From Gordionus sp. m RMFG-2023 (taxonomy: Eukaryota; Nematomorpha; Gordioida; Chordodea; Parachordodidae), in contig NC_088777.1 of NCBI RefSeq assembly GCF_954871325.1, forward strand, positions 4,404,509-4,468,508: DNA of 64,000 bases. Reading direction: 5' to 3'. The notes beneath the pieces are model-generated. The model was not told where the DNA came from, did not search any database, and saw only the letters and a list, made by a program, of their open reading frames with translations. Position 1 is the stretch's first letter. Every line of letters begins with the position of its first letter. The position numbers and the translations under genes were made by a program. Positions 45,940-58,231 of the stretch are shown piece after piece.

Positions 45940-48018
45940 GGTTATAATCATGTATAGAATTAAAGATAAAATTAATATTATTTAAAAAATAGTGATCTCA
46001 TAAACAGATTTTTAAAATCAATCAGATGTTAAATCGTGTCAGAGAGGATCCCACTATGATAACCCCCTTTTGGGGAAATCTCGAGATTGGATAATATTAT
46101 TTATCTGGCTAACATTTTTAGACATTTTTCACGAATTGGATGAAAATTTTAAATTGTAAGTGAAATGAATTGGTCTTCAATAATATTATCAATGTCATTA
46201 TATATAATGTTGTGAAAATTATATGCAATAAAACTACTAGTAGTACAACACTCTTTTATAACTCACCCAATTTACCAACACAACTCTAAAACTTAAATGA
46301 ATGAATGTTCAATTCCAAATTTCATTCGCCAACTTAAAAAAAAAACAAAAAGTCATAATTATTAAAAAATCTCGTCCTTTTTATACTTTAAAAAAAATCA
46401 GGAGTTCTACACGTGATATATAAAATCACGCGACTATAAATATGATAAATATTAAACAAAATAATTTTAAATAATATGACAAATGTAAAATAAAAAAACA
46501 GAGTTCAAATTTTGAAAGATGCGAAATATTTCTAATACAATTTTTAGGAATAGCTTCAATATAAATGTATAAAGAAAATTTTGGAAGCACGAAAAAATCA
46601 ATAAAATAATACAATTTGAAAAAAAAATATAAATATTTTAATGATCTTTTAAAAATAAGTCCCCCATCTCAAAAACCAAAATAATAATAGATAGGGCCCA
46701 CCTAGTCCATAGAAACCGGCTTAGCCAGGTAATGATATGAATGTAGTTAAATTTACAAAAATAATTCATACTAATTTTTTGTTTATTTATATATATATAT
46801 AAATATATATTAGCAACATCGCTATTAAGAAATCGACGTGATTCGAGGTCCAGGGCGAAAGACAAATTTCCAAAAATATTTTTGAAGCTGATGATTTAGG
46901 ATAATCTATCTCTTTCCTTCTTAAAAAAATAATTACGGGCCCAGACCAAACTTTTCGAAAAAGTTCCAAAAAAGGGTTAGTCTAAGGTAGGAGATTTAAT
47001 ACGCGAAGAAATGTAATAGTTGTTTCTACAAATGGATCCCTAGCTACCCCCCCCCCCTCCCACCATGCTATCATTTTAATAATCTAAGGTAAACAAAAAA
47101 TTTCTAAAATAAATGATGATCATGGGTCCTCTTTTAAAATGCTACAATCAACTCAAATCTTTCAGTTCCGAATCAACTATCTTAATTTCCTCGGATCTTT
47201 CTTATATCTTATATAACACGTGATCGCCGACTTGTCAAAAGTGAGCGAGCGTGAATTATTTTTATTTTATAATATAGTTCTTATTATTTATCTTTTTTTT
47301 ATAAAATTGTTAAAGATATTATTACATTTTAAATTTATAAAACAAATTTTCTGTGTACTTTTTAAAAAGGTTTTTATCATAAACTTATTCTTACGTAAAT
47401 TGATTGCAGCTATAATTTTCAAAATTGAAATGTGAGAGATTAAAATAATTCAGAAATGTATTTTATTATCGCTACAGTAAATATTTCTAGATTTAAGTAT
47501 ACAATAAATTTTAAATATCAAAATTAAGTAAGATAACATATCTTTTTTTGAATTATTTCTAGACAAATTAAATAAAACAGCTGTAAAAAATATTTATATC
47601 ATTTTACAAACTATACGAGACTAAAAAAGTGATTAAAAATTTTTTTTATAAATTAAATACTTCTTAAATTTTAAAATGTTAAATTATTGTAATTAATGTA
47701 TAAATAAAATTGTGCGATATCGTATAAGTGCATAAATGAGAAATGATAAACCGGTTAATATGAATAAATACGCATAATTATGTATAATGTAAATTTGAAT
47801 GTTATTTTTTTTAAATCAAATATTTGAGATTATCATTTATAATAAGAATATAATATAAAGTTGGCGCTGAAGTGGGAAGCTAAGTAGAAATATTTATTGC
47901 AAGGATTCTATTATGATTTGATTATTTATTTATTTTTGAAAAATTAATACTATCTGATTTTTTGAGTGATCGGCAATGTAGCCAGAGATTCCGGCGATGA
48001 TGAACCAGATTAAAGGAT
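45940..48018. other. Intergenic stretch before ferritin
   Basis: 45955-46057 is a truncated Harbinger-type MITE (shares CTCATAAACAGATTTT and the GTTAAATCGTGTC block with 18281-18514). A C-run lies near 47047. The rest is AT-rich, and no gene was recognised. Confidence 0.45.
47925..47930 (-). terminator. Ferritin polyadenylation signal
   Basis: AATAAA on the minus strand, about 90 nt after the ferritin stop codon, with an overlapping second copy. Confidence 0.6.
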
Positions 48019-48171
48019 TCATGGAGATTCAGTAGATTTTAATAATTCTTGATCAAAAAGAGCTTCACCCAGGCCGCAACCCATCCGCTTAAGCTTGGTA
48101 ATATAGCTGGATAACTGGTTCAAACTTTCTACTTGTTCCACGAAAAATTCGGATTCTATGTAGTCCATAAA
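48019..48171 (-). CDS. FTH: Ferritin exon 5 (C-terminus)
   Basis: Acceptor TTTCAAAG. Encodes [20 protein letters not shown] and [21 protein letters not shown] stop at 48019-48021. Confidence 0.93.
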   Translation of the reverse strand, partial: FMDYIESEFFVEQVESLNQLSSYITKLKRMGCGLGEALFDQELLKSTESP

Positions 48172-51100
48172 CTTTGAAATATATTAAAATTAAAAATAGA
48201 CAATGATGCTCGTGATAATATAATTAATTGTTTAATTATTCGAATATCATATGAATCTAAACCGAAAGTTATAAAAAAATTTTCCATAAATAGAGAAACC
48301 CTAATAAACATTTTTAACACAGGGCCTAAAAACAGGTCCGTGAAGTTGGCTCCACAATTTTTGATTTTCAATGGTTTATCAGTTGGTGTGATTAGTACCG
48401 TTTTCAGTTCGATTTGTACCATCACCGTTTTTGAAATATTCAAAGAACAAAATGGAGGGCCAACTTCACGACAGCCCTCCAACGTTTAGAACTTAAAAAT
48501 AAAAAGTGAATAGGTCGATAGAGAATGATTTGTACCAATTTTTAACGTTTTCAGTTCGATTTGAACCATCGCCGTTTTCCAGCTATTGACCGTTAAAGAT
48601 ATGGCGCCAAAAATAAAAAACACTCAAAATTTATTTAAAAAATTTTTTTTTTAACGTACAACGGTAGAGAACTCTTTTCTCTTCCTAATGATGCCTCAAA
48701 TTAAACTTTATCTTCATTATTTATTTCGGAAATCAAAATTTAAACCTTATAATATAGCGTGAAGTTAGCCCCCCCCCCTCCCCCGATATTCAAAATTTGA
48801 GATTTTTCAAATTTTTAAAACGGGATTGATTTGTACCCGATTTGTACAGTTTCAAACTCGATTTGTACTATTACCGTTTTCCAGCTATTGACCGTTAAAG
48901 ATATGGCGCCAAAAATAAAAAACACTAAAAATTTATTATTTTAAAAAAATTTTTAACGTAGAACGATGGAGAATTTTTTATAAAAACTGAACCGGCTTAA
49001 CCTTTTTTTATAATTTTACTCCTTCAAAAAATAATAATATCGGTTCGGTTCAGATATATATAGCGGTTTATAATGGTTTAACGGTTCGTTATGGTTCGCT
49101 CCTGGTCACTGTTAATTTTATTGTATTAATCCCCATGTTAAAAATATATCAACATGTATACTAATTGAAACATATTACAACATGTTAATGACTTTGTTAT
49201 TAGATTTTGTTTGTAAAAATATTTAAAATATACTCAAAGCTTTACTGAAAATTTCTTTTTATTCCTCCTTTTTTGTATTCTCATTGAAATATATTAGAAC
49301 ACATTAATGACTATGTTATTCTATTTTGTTTGCAAAAATAATTAAAATATAGACAAAGCATTAATGAAAATTTTTTTTTTCCTCCTTTTGTTGTTTTAAT
49401 AAATATTTTTATATGAATGGGATTTAATTGAATCGTCAACAGGTTTCATTACTGTATATATAGCAGTCATATCAATTCCTATAAAAAAAAATTTTTTATG
49501 CTTAATGAAAATAAATAAATTTTATTTAACCCTGGATATAATATATATTGTCAATATATTATTTTAGGAAATATCTGCATGCCATTTCGTCGTAATTGAA
49601 ATTTTTTATATTTATCTTCAATTTACAAGTAAGATATTTTGAACATTTAAATTATTATATACATATCTTTATTAATAAATAAATATGCTATCCAATTTAT
49701 TTTGTCCTAAACCAATTATTTAGGAAACCTCTTGAAAGTATATCGTTTCACCCCGCTATTTGGGGCATGTAGGACAAAGTTTTCACTTTTACAAAAAATA
49801 TAATTTTCATAAAATTTTCAAAAGATTTTTACATGATAGATTTTAAAATTTTATTAAAATATATAATCATTATGTAAATTAAATTTTATAGCAAAGTTTA
49901 AAAACTCTTATAATTTTGCAAAGTTTTATGAGTATTATAATATTAAAAATTTAGTTCATTAAATAATTTTAAATACCGGATTTGGTCTTTTATAGTGGCT
50001 AACAATTAAAATTTATTTATAAAAATATTACAATGATTCCGTTCCTAAAACTTGTTCTTATTTTTATTAATTCCTTATTACCTGAGCCCAATTAATATAG
50101 ACCTAAATTTCCTTTAAAATTATTAAGATATATTACTGAAATTATAATTTAATCCTATGCTGTAAAGAAGATACATATAATTTTAACCGGTTTATATTTT
50201 ATTGGATCAATAGACCGATAACCTATATAAAATTTTTAAAAAATATATTTTTTTTAAAACATGGCACCTATTAAAAAAAATATCAACTCGGAATTACTTA
50301 TTCTGAAACAATACGTATATGATTTATATCAAGAAAATGGAGAACCGCAACCACCATCGGCAAACATGTGGTGTCAATTAAGTGCAGATTTATCATACTC
50401 CAAAATATCTTTATACGCTTATTAAAACTAATAGGTATAATATTAGAACACAAGTTGACCCATCATACTGTGAAAGGTATTCAAAATATCTCCTTGATAA
50501 TAATACTTCTGATCATGAAATAGACAAAACTATACCAAGCAATAGTACAGAATCATATACTAAAAAATTCATTATGACCCTATCTTCCGATGAATGGAAA
50601 AAAATTAAACCTATTAAAAGAATCTATAACAATAATACCACAAAAAAAAGGAATGCCATACTCTGTTTTACAGCCAGGAATATGGGCTGATATATTACAA
50701 TCTCATTTTTTGGATGTTACAAGATTACCATGTTCGATACAGTTTATTAGGGCAAAGGTGTCTGATATTGGCCCATATTATGTCGGATTTTCGTTGTAGC
50801 GATTTGCCATAACGGCCATTTGGCTTTTCTAATAACCTCGGTTGAGGTTAGATGAGCGGTCTCTCTATCACCGAATTTCATAAATTTACTTGCTAACTCA
50901 GTACGAAAGAAGCTGCAAGGTTAATGCGTTTAAATAGTTTCATTTACAAAATTTTCCCGTGTCTCGCCAGCTAACCTCCTTTTTTTATTCAGCTCATGAC
51001 CTTCTCTAAAATGGCCTTTATAAACGCATTTGACTATAACTCTATGTTCAAATTCCGGACGTACAAGAATAATCGCTTTTCAATTAGATTTACAATTGGA

Positions 51101-54100
51101 ACATGTTCCTTTCATCACGACATAATATGGGCCAATATCAGACACCTTTGCCCTAATAAACTGTATCGAACATGGTAATCTTGTAACATCCCAAAAATGA
51201 GATTGTGATATATCAGCCCATATTCCTAACTGTAAAACAGAGTATGGCCTTCCTTTTTTTGTGGTATTATTGTTATAGATTCTTTTAATAGGTTTAATTT
51301 TATTCCATTCATCGGAAGATAGGGTCATAATGAATTTTTTAGTATATGATTCTGTACTATTGCTTGGTATAATATTGTCTATTTCATGATCAGAAGTATT
51401 ATTATCAAGGAGATATTTTGAATACTTTTCACAGTATAATGGGTCAACTTGTGTTCTAATATTATACCTATCAGTTTTAATAAGCATATAAAGATATTTT
51501 GGAGTCTTGGAGTATGATAAACCTGCACTAAATTAACACCATATGTTTGCGGATGGTGGGTGCGGTTCTCTATTTTATTGATATAAATCGTTAACGTATT
51601 ATTTCAGAATAAGTAATTCTGAGTTGATATTTTTTTTAATAGGTGCGATGTCTTAAAAAAATTATATATTTTTTAAAAATTTTATATAGGTTATCGGTCT
51701 ACCGATCCAATAATATTAATTGGGCTCAGGTAATAAGGAATTAATAAAAATAAGAACAAGTTTTAGGAACGGAATCATTGTAATATTTTTATAAATAAAT
51801 TTTAATTGTTAGCTACTATAAAAGACCAAATCCGGTATTTAAAATTATTTAATGAACTAAATTTTTAATATTATAATTATCATAAAACTTTGCAAAATTA
51901 TAAGAGTTTTTAAACTTTGCTATAAAATTTAATTTACATAATAATGATTATATATTTTAATAAAATTTTAAAATCTATCAAGTAAAAATCTTTTGAAAAT
52001 TTTATCAAAATTATATTTTTTGTAAAAGTGAAAACTTTGTCCTACATGCCCCAAATAGCGGGGTGAAACGATATACAAGAGGTTTTCTAAATAATTGGTT
52101 TAGGACAAAATAAATTGGATAGCATATTTATTTATTAATAAAGATATGTATATAATAATTTAAATGTTCAAAATATCTTACTTGTAAATTGAAGCGAAAT
52201 ATAAAAAATTTCAATTACGACGAAATGGCATACAGATATTTCCTAAAATAATATATTGACAATATATATTATATCCAGGGTTAAATAAAATTTATTTATT
52301 TTCATTAAGCATAAAAAATTTTTTTTTATAGGAATTGATATGACTGCTATATATACAGTAATGAAACCTGTTGACGATTCAATTAAATCCCATTCATATA
52401 AAAATATTTATTAAAACAACAAAAGGAGGAAAAAAAAAATTTTCATTAAAGCTTTGTCTATATTTTAATTATTTTTGCAAACAAAATAGAATAACATAGT
52501 TATTAATGTGTTCTAATATATTTCAATGAGAATACAAAAAAGGAGGAATAAAAAGAAATTTTCAGTAAAGCTTTGAGTATATTTTAAATATTTTTACAAA
52601 CAAAATCTAATAACAAAGTCATTAACATGTTGTAATATGTTTCAATTAGTATACATGTTGATATATTTTTAACATGGGGATTAATACAATAAAATTAACA
52701 GTGACCAGAAGTGAACCATAACGAACCGTTAAACCATTATAAGCCGCTATATATATCTGAACCGTAACCGATATTATTATTTTTTGAAGGAGTAAAATTA
52801 TAAAAAAAAATTAAGCCGGTTCAGTTTTTATAAAAAATTCTCCATCGTTGTACGTTAAAAATTTTTTTAAAATAATAAATTTTGAGTGTTTTTTATTTTT
52901 GGCGCCATATCTTTAACGGTCAAGCTGGAAAACGGTAATAGTACAAATCGAGTTTGAAACTGTACAAATCGGGTACAAATCAATCCCGTTTTAAAAATTT
53001 GAAAAATCTCAAATTTTGAATATCGGGGGAGGGGGGGGCTAACTTCACGCTATAATATAAGGTTTAAAATTTGATTTTCGAAATAAATAATGAAGATAAA
53101 GCCTAATTTGAGGCATCATTAGGAAGAGAAAAAAATTCTCTACCGTTATACGTTAAAAAATTTCTTAAAAAAAAATTTTGAGTGTTTTTTTATTTTTGGC
53201 GCCATATTTTCAACGGTCAATAGCTGGAAAACGGTGATGGTACAAATCGAACTGAAAACGGTACAAATCATTCTCTATCGACTCACTTTTTATTTTTAAG
53301 TTCAAAAGTTGGGGGGCTGTCGTGAAGTTGGCCCTCCATTTTGTTCTTTGAATATTTCAAAAACGGTGATGGTACAAATCGAACTGAAAACGGTAAAAAT
53401 CGGGTACTAATCACACCAACTGATAAACTATTGAAAATTAAAAATTGTGGGGCCAACTTCACGGACCTCCTAAAAACCATCTTATAAATAGTTAAATCTA
53501 TAAACTAATAGTGCAGAAATTGAATTATCCTCAATATCAAAATGTGATATTAATTTAATATAATAGATAGTCTGAAAATTAACTATACATACATACAATT
53601 AATAAAATTTAGATATGGATTTACATTCAACTCATACAATGTCAAATTATGATAAATTTCATATTGCAGAATCAAAAATGTAGTAATATTCATACGTGAT
53701 AATCTTCGCTGATTGAGGCAACGTCATGAAGCTTTCTAAGGGATGTATAAACTAGAGATTCTAGGTCAAAGGCTTCCTTTAAAGCGGATAGTGGACTTTC
53801 CCAATTCATTTTACTTGCATCTGGTTTCTGTAAATTTAACAAATATCAATACAAACATAGAGACGGGCCAATACCATCATTAAAAGTGCAATTAGCTGAA
53901 ATTAATAGAAAATTAACTCCTTACAAATTAAATTTTATATATGAAAAACAGTAAAAAGCTAAATTATCGGCCTTGGTTATGTATACGTCTCTGACATAAT
54001 AAAAATTATATATGGTCTACGAGATTATCGGCAGTTTGTTTTCTAACCCCAACAACTCCCCTGAGAACATTCGTTAAAAAAAATAGCGCGAGAGCATACG

Positions 54101-57100
54101 TGGAATAAATACAGATATTAAACTGCCACCATATGTCAATCAATCATTCTTTTTATTGTTTCGTCATGTTATTTATTAAAAATACAATTTTTAAATTTAA
54201 TTTAATATCTAAATATTTATTTCAAAATAATTATTTGATTCATTAATGGTTGAGCGTTTCAAATATAGAAATACGAATAGGATTAAGAAACTTAACAATT
54301 GTTTATCTATACATATCTTTGAAAAACAATCTACGGCTTAAATTGTATAGATAAGTCAAGGAGGACACAAACGCCATGCAATAATTGACCATATAATAAA
54401 ACAAGGTTTACCAGCCGCCTACATTTCAAACCATCCTGAACCCACAAATTTATCTTAAGATGATGGTTTAGACTGATGGTTTGACAACCATATGATAAGG
54501 CCCTCGGTAAATCTCTAATTTGGGACTATACATGCGTTTTTATATTCCCCTTAAACTTAAATATCAACACACGAATACAAGCAGAGATTAAAAAGATTAA
54601 TAGTGTGCACAAATTGAATGGCACAGCGATCCAAAACGCAAATATGCCTAAATTGAAACGTTAATCATTTTTTTTAATATGAAACGTCTAAATTTGAAAC
54701 AAGAAAAAATGCCTTCCAATTTCAACGAATCCATGCATTATTTGCGTTTTGAAACGCTGCGTTTGAAACGTTCAATTTGAGCGCACTATAACAAATACAA
54801 AAATTTTAATAACTTCATATTCGTAACTTCCACGATTGGCCATTTTTCGCCACATAATTTTTAAAAAATCTAGGCAATAAAATGCGGCTTTTTACATACG
54901 AAGTTATGGGAAATTTTATATTTGCGCCAAAAAAAAAATGAAATAGAAAATTTTTAGACCTAATTATGGTTCCTTTTTTGGGAACTCAATTATAAAAAAT
55001 GTATCTTTAATTATATAGTTTTTTTAAAAATTTTTTATTTTTATAATTAATTTATTGAAAATTGTAATGGTTTTTAAAAATTTGAAATAAAATACAAATC
55101 TAATATCTAAAAAATAAATCTTGATTAATACAAAGGGTAAAATATTTATTATAATATATAAATATAAAATATAAGAGGGAAGGGGTTGACATGTATGTTA
55201 AAGTAACTTTGAGGAATAAAGTGTTTCAAAGAAATACTTGCAATTTCCTTTTAGGATTTTTGAGATTTTTGTTTGAGGACTTTTTCATCCCCTCTCCTAG
55301 TTGAAATTTCCTTATCGAATTGATTGAAAGATTTTAAGGATTGGGGAACTGGGTTCCTCAAAACACTTCAAGATTAGAGGAATAAGAAATAAAAAAATCT
55401 AAGAGGGACCTATATCTATCGCATTTTTTTAAATTTTCTCGGAATTCCAAGAGGTTCAGAGTTTTTATTGGGTTTATATCTCTTAAATTTTTTTAAATAT
55501 AAATATAAGTAGATGCTCAGGAAGAAAACACTCGTATTTAAAGTGAGTTTTTTTAAAAAAAAATCGATATAAATGGAGGTTCACTTTAAATACAAATGTT
55601 TACCTCCCTAAGCAAATATTAATGTTAATTTCAAATTAAAAATTTTCTAGGGGATGTAAGCGAGATTCCAAATTTTTAGCGATTCGGAACCAATCCCCAA
55701 ATGGTTGTAATGAGACAATTTTTTTTATTTCTAACAATTTGTCACAAATCAGCTGTTTTTAAAAAAATATATTTAATTAGTATTTCATGCCAATATATTG
55801 TTCTCGATTTAAACATTATTGTGCAAAAGTTACTAAAATACAAAACAGGAATTTGATATTAATTAATTTATATATTATATATTTAATGCGTTTTTTTCAA
55901 TATGATTGATTTATTTTATTAAAGCAACACATGACCACATACGATGCTTATTTGACAAAAAATCTTTTTTATTTTCCTATTTTTTTTATTAATAAAACAT
56001 TTTGATAATTTTTTTTAAGAAATGGCAAGCTCTGCCAAGTAAAACCTGTTCTATATTGATGAGCCAATGATACGATACTATGGAAAACATAGTTCCAACC
56101 ATTTTTTATGGAATAAATTTTAGAAGAACCATTAGTATATGTGATAAAAACAGCGGACAACATGATACAGATGACCATTGGTTTTATTAAAGAGTATTTT
56201 TCATATTTAGTGTTCATAAATAATAATGAACCATCAATATTTGAGTGGTTTTTTGATCCATATATCAAAATACAAAAAAAGAAATCATTGTGGGAATTTT
56301 TTTTCAAAAAATAAGGCTCTAATTTGAAAAGATAATAGGAATTTTTAGCATTATGGGCCCAATTTGGGTTAATTTTTTAAAAAATGGCCCAAATAAGATT
56401 TTAGCCAAAATAAAACTATGTAAATATGGAGATTTTGCTCCTAGGTGACAGAAAAGTTTGGACCACTTTTTGCCAAATCTCGTTTAAAAATAACAGGATT
56501 GTGCCTATATTATCGGATCAGATAGGCACCGATATTTAGCATTTTCCAAAAATATAGGATCGGGCCGATACCTGTAAAAACCCCGATCCAATCTGATCTT
56601 TTTACTTTTCTTTTTTTTAAACAATGCAAATGCACAATACCCCTTAAATTTTATATATTTTTTTAAAATAGATTTATAGTATTTTAAAAGTTTTTTTTAT
56701 AAAAATTGAAAGGAACATCCAAAGATTTATTTATTTCAAATATTTTTAAGTAATAACACTAATTTTATTATTTAAATTTAAATAAAAGAATTTTTTTAAT
56801 AGTATCTGAATTATGGAAATATTTTACAAATGTGTTATCTGTGGAATTCTAATTTCATGGGGAGGAACAATTCATTTAATATTATACCAATATTGGTAAA
56901 CTTTTTTTTAATTATTGTAAAATAAAAAATTAAATTAAATACATAATTCGAGTTTTTTCATAAAAAATATTGATTTCTTAATTACGTTTGGTTCAAAGGG
57001 GGGTAGTGAAAAACTGATATAAATAACGGGATTTTGACAATATCAGATCGTATCAGTGAAAAATATGTGGATCGGCACAGCCCTATACATTATTTTGGCA

Positions 57101-58209
57101 AGCATCTTAATTGGGTTGTATTTATAAATCAGCCTAGATTGGGCTATTTAATAATACTAGTAATATTAAATTAGTGATATCATTTTAAATATATTGCAAT
57201 AAAAACAATTTATTTTACATACATATATTTTTGATAATATATTAAAAATTATAAATAGCAATAAACCTATGCTAATCATTTGGCACAACCCTAGTTATAA
57301 TCTGGACTAATAACATTGGTACTGAATATTTTGAAGATTATGGTTTTGGTTCCTAATAAGTTGAAGGGGGATTCAGATTCTTAGATTTAACATGGCTCTA
57401 AGGATTCTATCTCAAAGGAATGTTAAGGAAATGAAATTTATTTTAAAAAAACATAAAGTATGTAAATTTTAAACTGAGTTATGATTCCTATAGATTTTTA
57501 AAATAAATGTTCTGCTATATTTTCATAAACTTTGGTTATTTAGTTATAACATAAAGAATTACTGCTGCTTAATATTTATATTAATAATCTATATAAAATT
57601 TAATATTATACTTGAATATCATGTGGTAATAAATTCCCTCCTCTTTTATTCATATATTTCATAAGTTTAGAAGCATGTTCTCGTTCTTCAATTGAAGAGT
57701 GTTCAAAAAATTTATAAAAACCTTTTAATGCTACATCATCTCGATCAAAATGCATTGCCTATAACATATATTATAATTAATCATGTGATAATAAATATTA
57801 CGTATTATTATTTTTTTAATAGCCAAATTTTTATTTAGCAATATAAATATAAGAAGATAACTAACCATTAATTGATAGATGTAGCTGGCCCTTAGTTCAA
57901 GATTAATTTGATTTGACAAAGCAACTTCACAATTAACACAATTATGCCACATTGTTGCTTCTCTCAATTTACTTTTATAAACTTTGTTTTTAGAGTTTTG
58001 GACATTGTTAGGCAAAAATGTCACTGAATTACTATTTTCCGAAACTATTATATAAATATATAATGGATAATTAAATATTGCAATTTAAATGAAAATAAAA
58101 AATAACCTTGAAATATTGGACATTGGCCCTCTTTATCTAATGCATTTCCAGCTAATATGAATAAAAATAATAGTGTTATAAGGTACATGTTTTGCAAGAT
58201 ATTAAGCAT
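48019..58209 (-). CDS. FTH: Secreted ferritin, heavy-chain type (complete, five exons)
   Basis: Iron-storage protein that oxidises Fe(II) and stores it in a 24-subunit shell. Exons on the minus strand are 58107-58209, 57866-58044, 57612-57758, 53696-53827 and 48019-48171; all junctions are GT-AG and in phase, giving 237 residues. An N-terminal hydrophobic segment ([16 protein letters not shown]) is a signal peptide, so it is probably secreted or vesicular. Ferroxidase ligands are present: Glu of [12 protein letters not shown], the EE and H of [12 protein letters not shown], Glu of DLESLV and Gln of FFVEQVESL. The C-terminus [18 protein letters not shown] resembles arthropod ferritins. Cysteines near the mature N-terminus (HNCVNCE) may form disulphides, as in insect secreted subunits. 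Intron 4 holds a 5.1-kb foldback transposon. Confidence 0.95.
50261..50785 (+). pseudogene. Transposon-encoded protein, N-terminal part (left arm copy)
   Basis: ATG at 50261 ([20 protein letters not shown]), then a frameshift into [14 protein letters not shown] and [17 protein letters not shown]. It is truncated where the arm ends. It resembles, by its arrangement, N-terminal parts of element proteins common in invertebrate genomes; no catalytic motif is present. Confidence 0.5.
50786..51620 (-). pseudogene. Transposon-encoded protein (right arm plus spacer copy)
   Basis: Read on the minus strand it repeats the left-arm protein ([45 protein letters not shown]). It continues into the spacer with a CxxC pair, [19 protein letters not shown] and [20 protein letters not shown], broken by two stops. 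The Cys pair and the KRRL/FGD blocks look like a conserved element-specific region. No DDE catalytic domain remains, so the element is non-autonomous. Confidence 0.5.
53696..53827 (-). CDS. FTH: Ferritin exon 4
   Basis: Acceptor TTTACAG, donor TATCAC|GTATGA. Encodes [20 protein letters not shown] and [17 protein letters not shown]. Confidence 0.92.
54601..54788. mobile_element. Small MITE with TAA target duplication
   Basis: 188-bp element in ferritin intron 3, ends TAGTGTGCACAAATTGAA / TAGTGCGCTCAAATTGAA, flanked by TAA on both sides (54598-54600, 54789-54791). Inner repeats of GAAACG and AAAACGCAAAT. PIF/Harbinger-like by its 3-bp target. Confidence 0.7.
54789..55968. other. Ferritin intron 3 stretch, no gene seen
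   Basis: AT-rich. A short inverted pair (ATTTAAAGTGAGTTTTTTT / ATATAAATGGAGGTTCACTTTAAAT) lies at 55535-55590. No coding sequence was recognised. Confidence 0.45.
55969..56307 (-). CDS. Orphan open frame in ferritin intron 3
   Basis: An open frame of about 112 codons without an ATG at its start; the first Met is internal ([13 protein letters not shown]). It contains a hydrophobic segment, [16 protein letters not shown], and a [20 protein letters not shown] stretch. Composition is more protein-like than surrounding frames, but no family was recognised. It may be a transposon or exon fragment. Confidence 0.25.
   Translation of the reverse strand: MKKNSHNDFFFCILIYGSKNHSNIDGSLLFMNTKYEKYSLIKPMVICIMLSAVFITYTNGSSKIYSIKNGWNYVFHSIVSLAHQYRTGFTWQSLPFLKKNYQNVLLIKKIGK
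56346..57159. mobile_element. Family A-like MITE split by a second hAT-type MITE
   Basis: Outer ends TAGCATTATGGGCCC and TAGTATTATTAAATAGCCC, with the inner ATTTTAGCC and GACAGAAAAGTTTGGACC blocks typical of family A. It is interrupted by 56494-57085, whose ends AGGATTGTGCCTAT / AGGGCTGTGCCGAT and GGATCGG arrays mark another hAT-type element. Confidence 0.55.
57160..57611. other. Ferritin intron 3, 5' part, no gene seen
   Basis: AT-rich intron sequence between the nested MITEs and exon 3. Nothing is recognisable. Confidence 0.45.
57612..57758 (-). CDS. FTH: Ferritin exon 3
   Basis: Acceptor GTTATAG, donor ATTCAA|GTATAA. Encodes [20 protein letters not shown] and [18 protein letters not shown]. 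Confidence 0.93.
57866..58044 (-). CDS. FTH: Ferritin exon 2
   Basis: Acceptor ATAATAG, donor TTAATG|GTTAGT, phase 0. Encodes the N-terminal linker and helix A start ([16 protein letters not shown]). Confidence 0.92.
58107..58209 (-). CDS. FTH: Ferritin exon 1 (signal peptide)
   Basis: ATG at 58209; encodes [20 protein letters not shown] and the following 14 residues, ending TTTCAAG|GTTATT in phase 1. A second in-frame Met eight codons in could also serve as the start. Confidence 0.9.
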
Positions 58210-58231
58210 TTAATAATCAAAAATAAATAAT

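Larger units (their letters stand above)
48334..53468. mobile_element. Foldback/MULE-type element with 2.4-kb terminal inverted repeats in ferritin intron 4
   Basis: 5135-bp element bounded by a perfect 9-bp target duplication CCTAAAAAC (48325-48333, 53469-53477). Its termini read AGGTCCGTGAAGTTGGC on both ends (inverted). The arms are about 48334-50785 and 51118-53468, with a 332-bp spacer. Subterminal regions carry repeated units with GATTTGTAC, CCGTTTTCCAGCTATTGACC and GGCGCCAAAAATAAAAAAC. A smaller CGGTTCGGTT-type MITE lies in mirrored positions in both arms (49005-49110, 52700-52815). The 9-bp duplication points to Mutator-type transposition. Confidence 0.9.

Noticed and set aside
46638-46969. 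Overlapping minus-strand frames of 60-75 codons
   Set aside because: Two frames compete, both end in TATATA repeats, and no domain is recognisable.
48156-48482. 108-codon minus-strand frame
   Set aside because: It overlaps the ferritin exon 5 acceptor and the foldback element's terminal repeat in another frame; 53283-53480 is the mirrored artefact.
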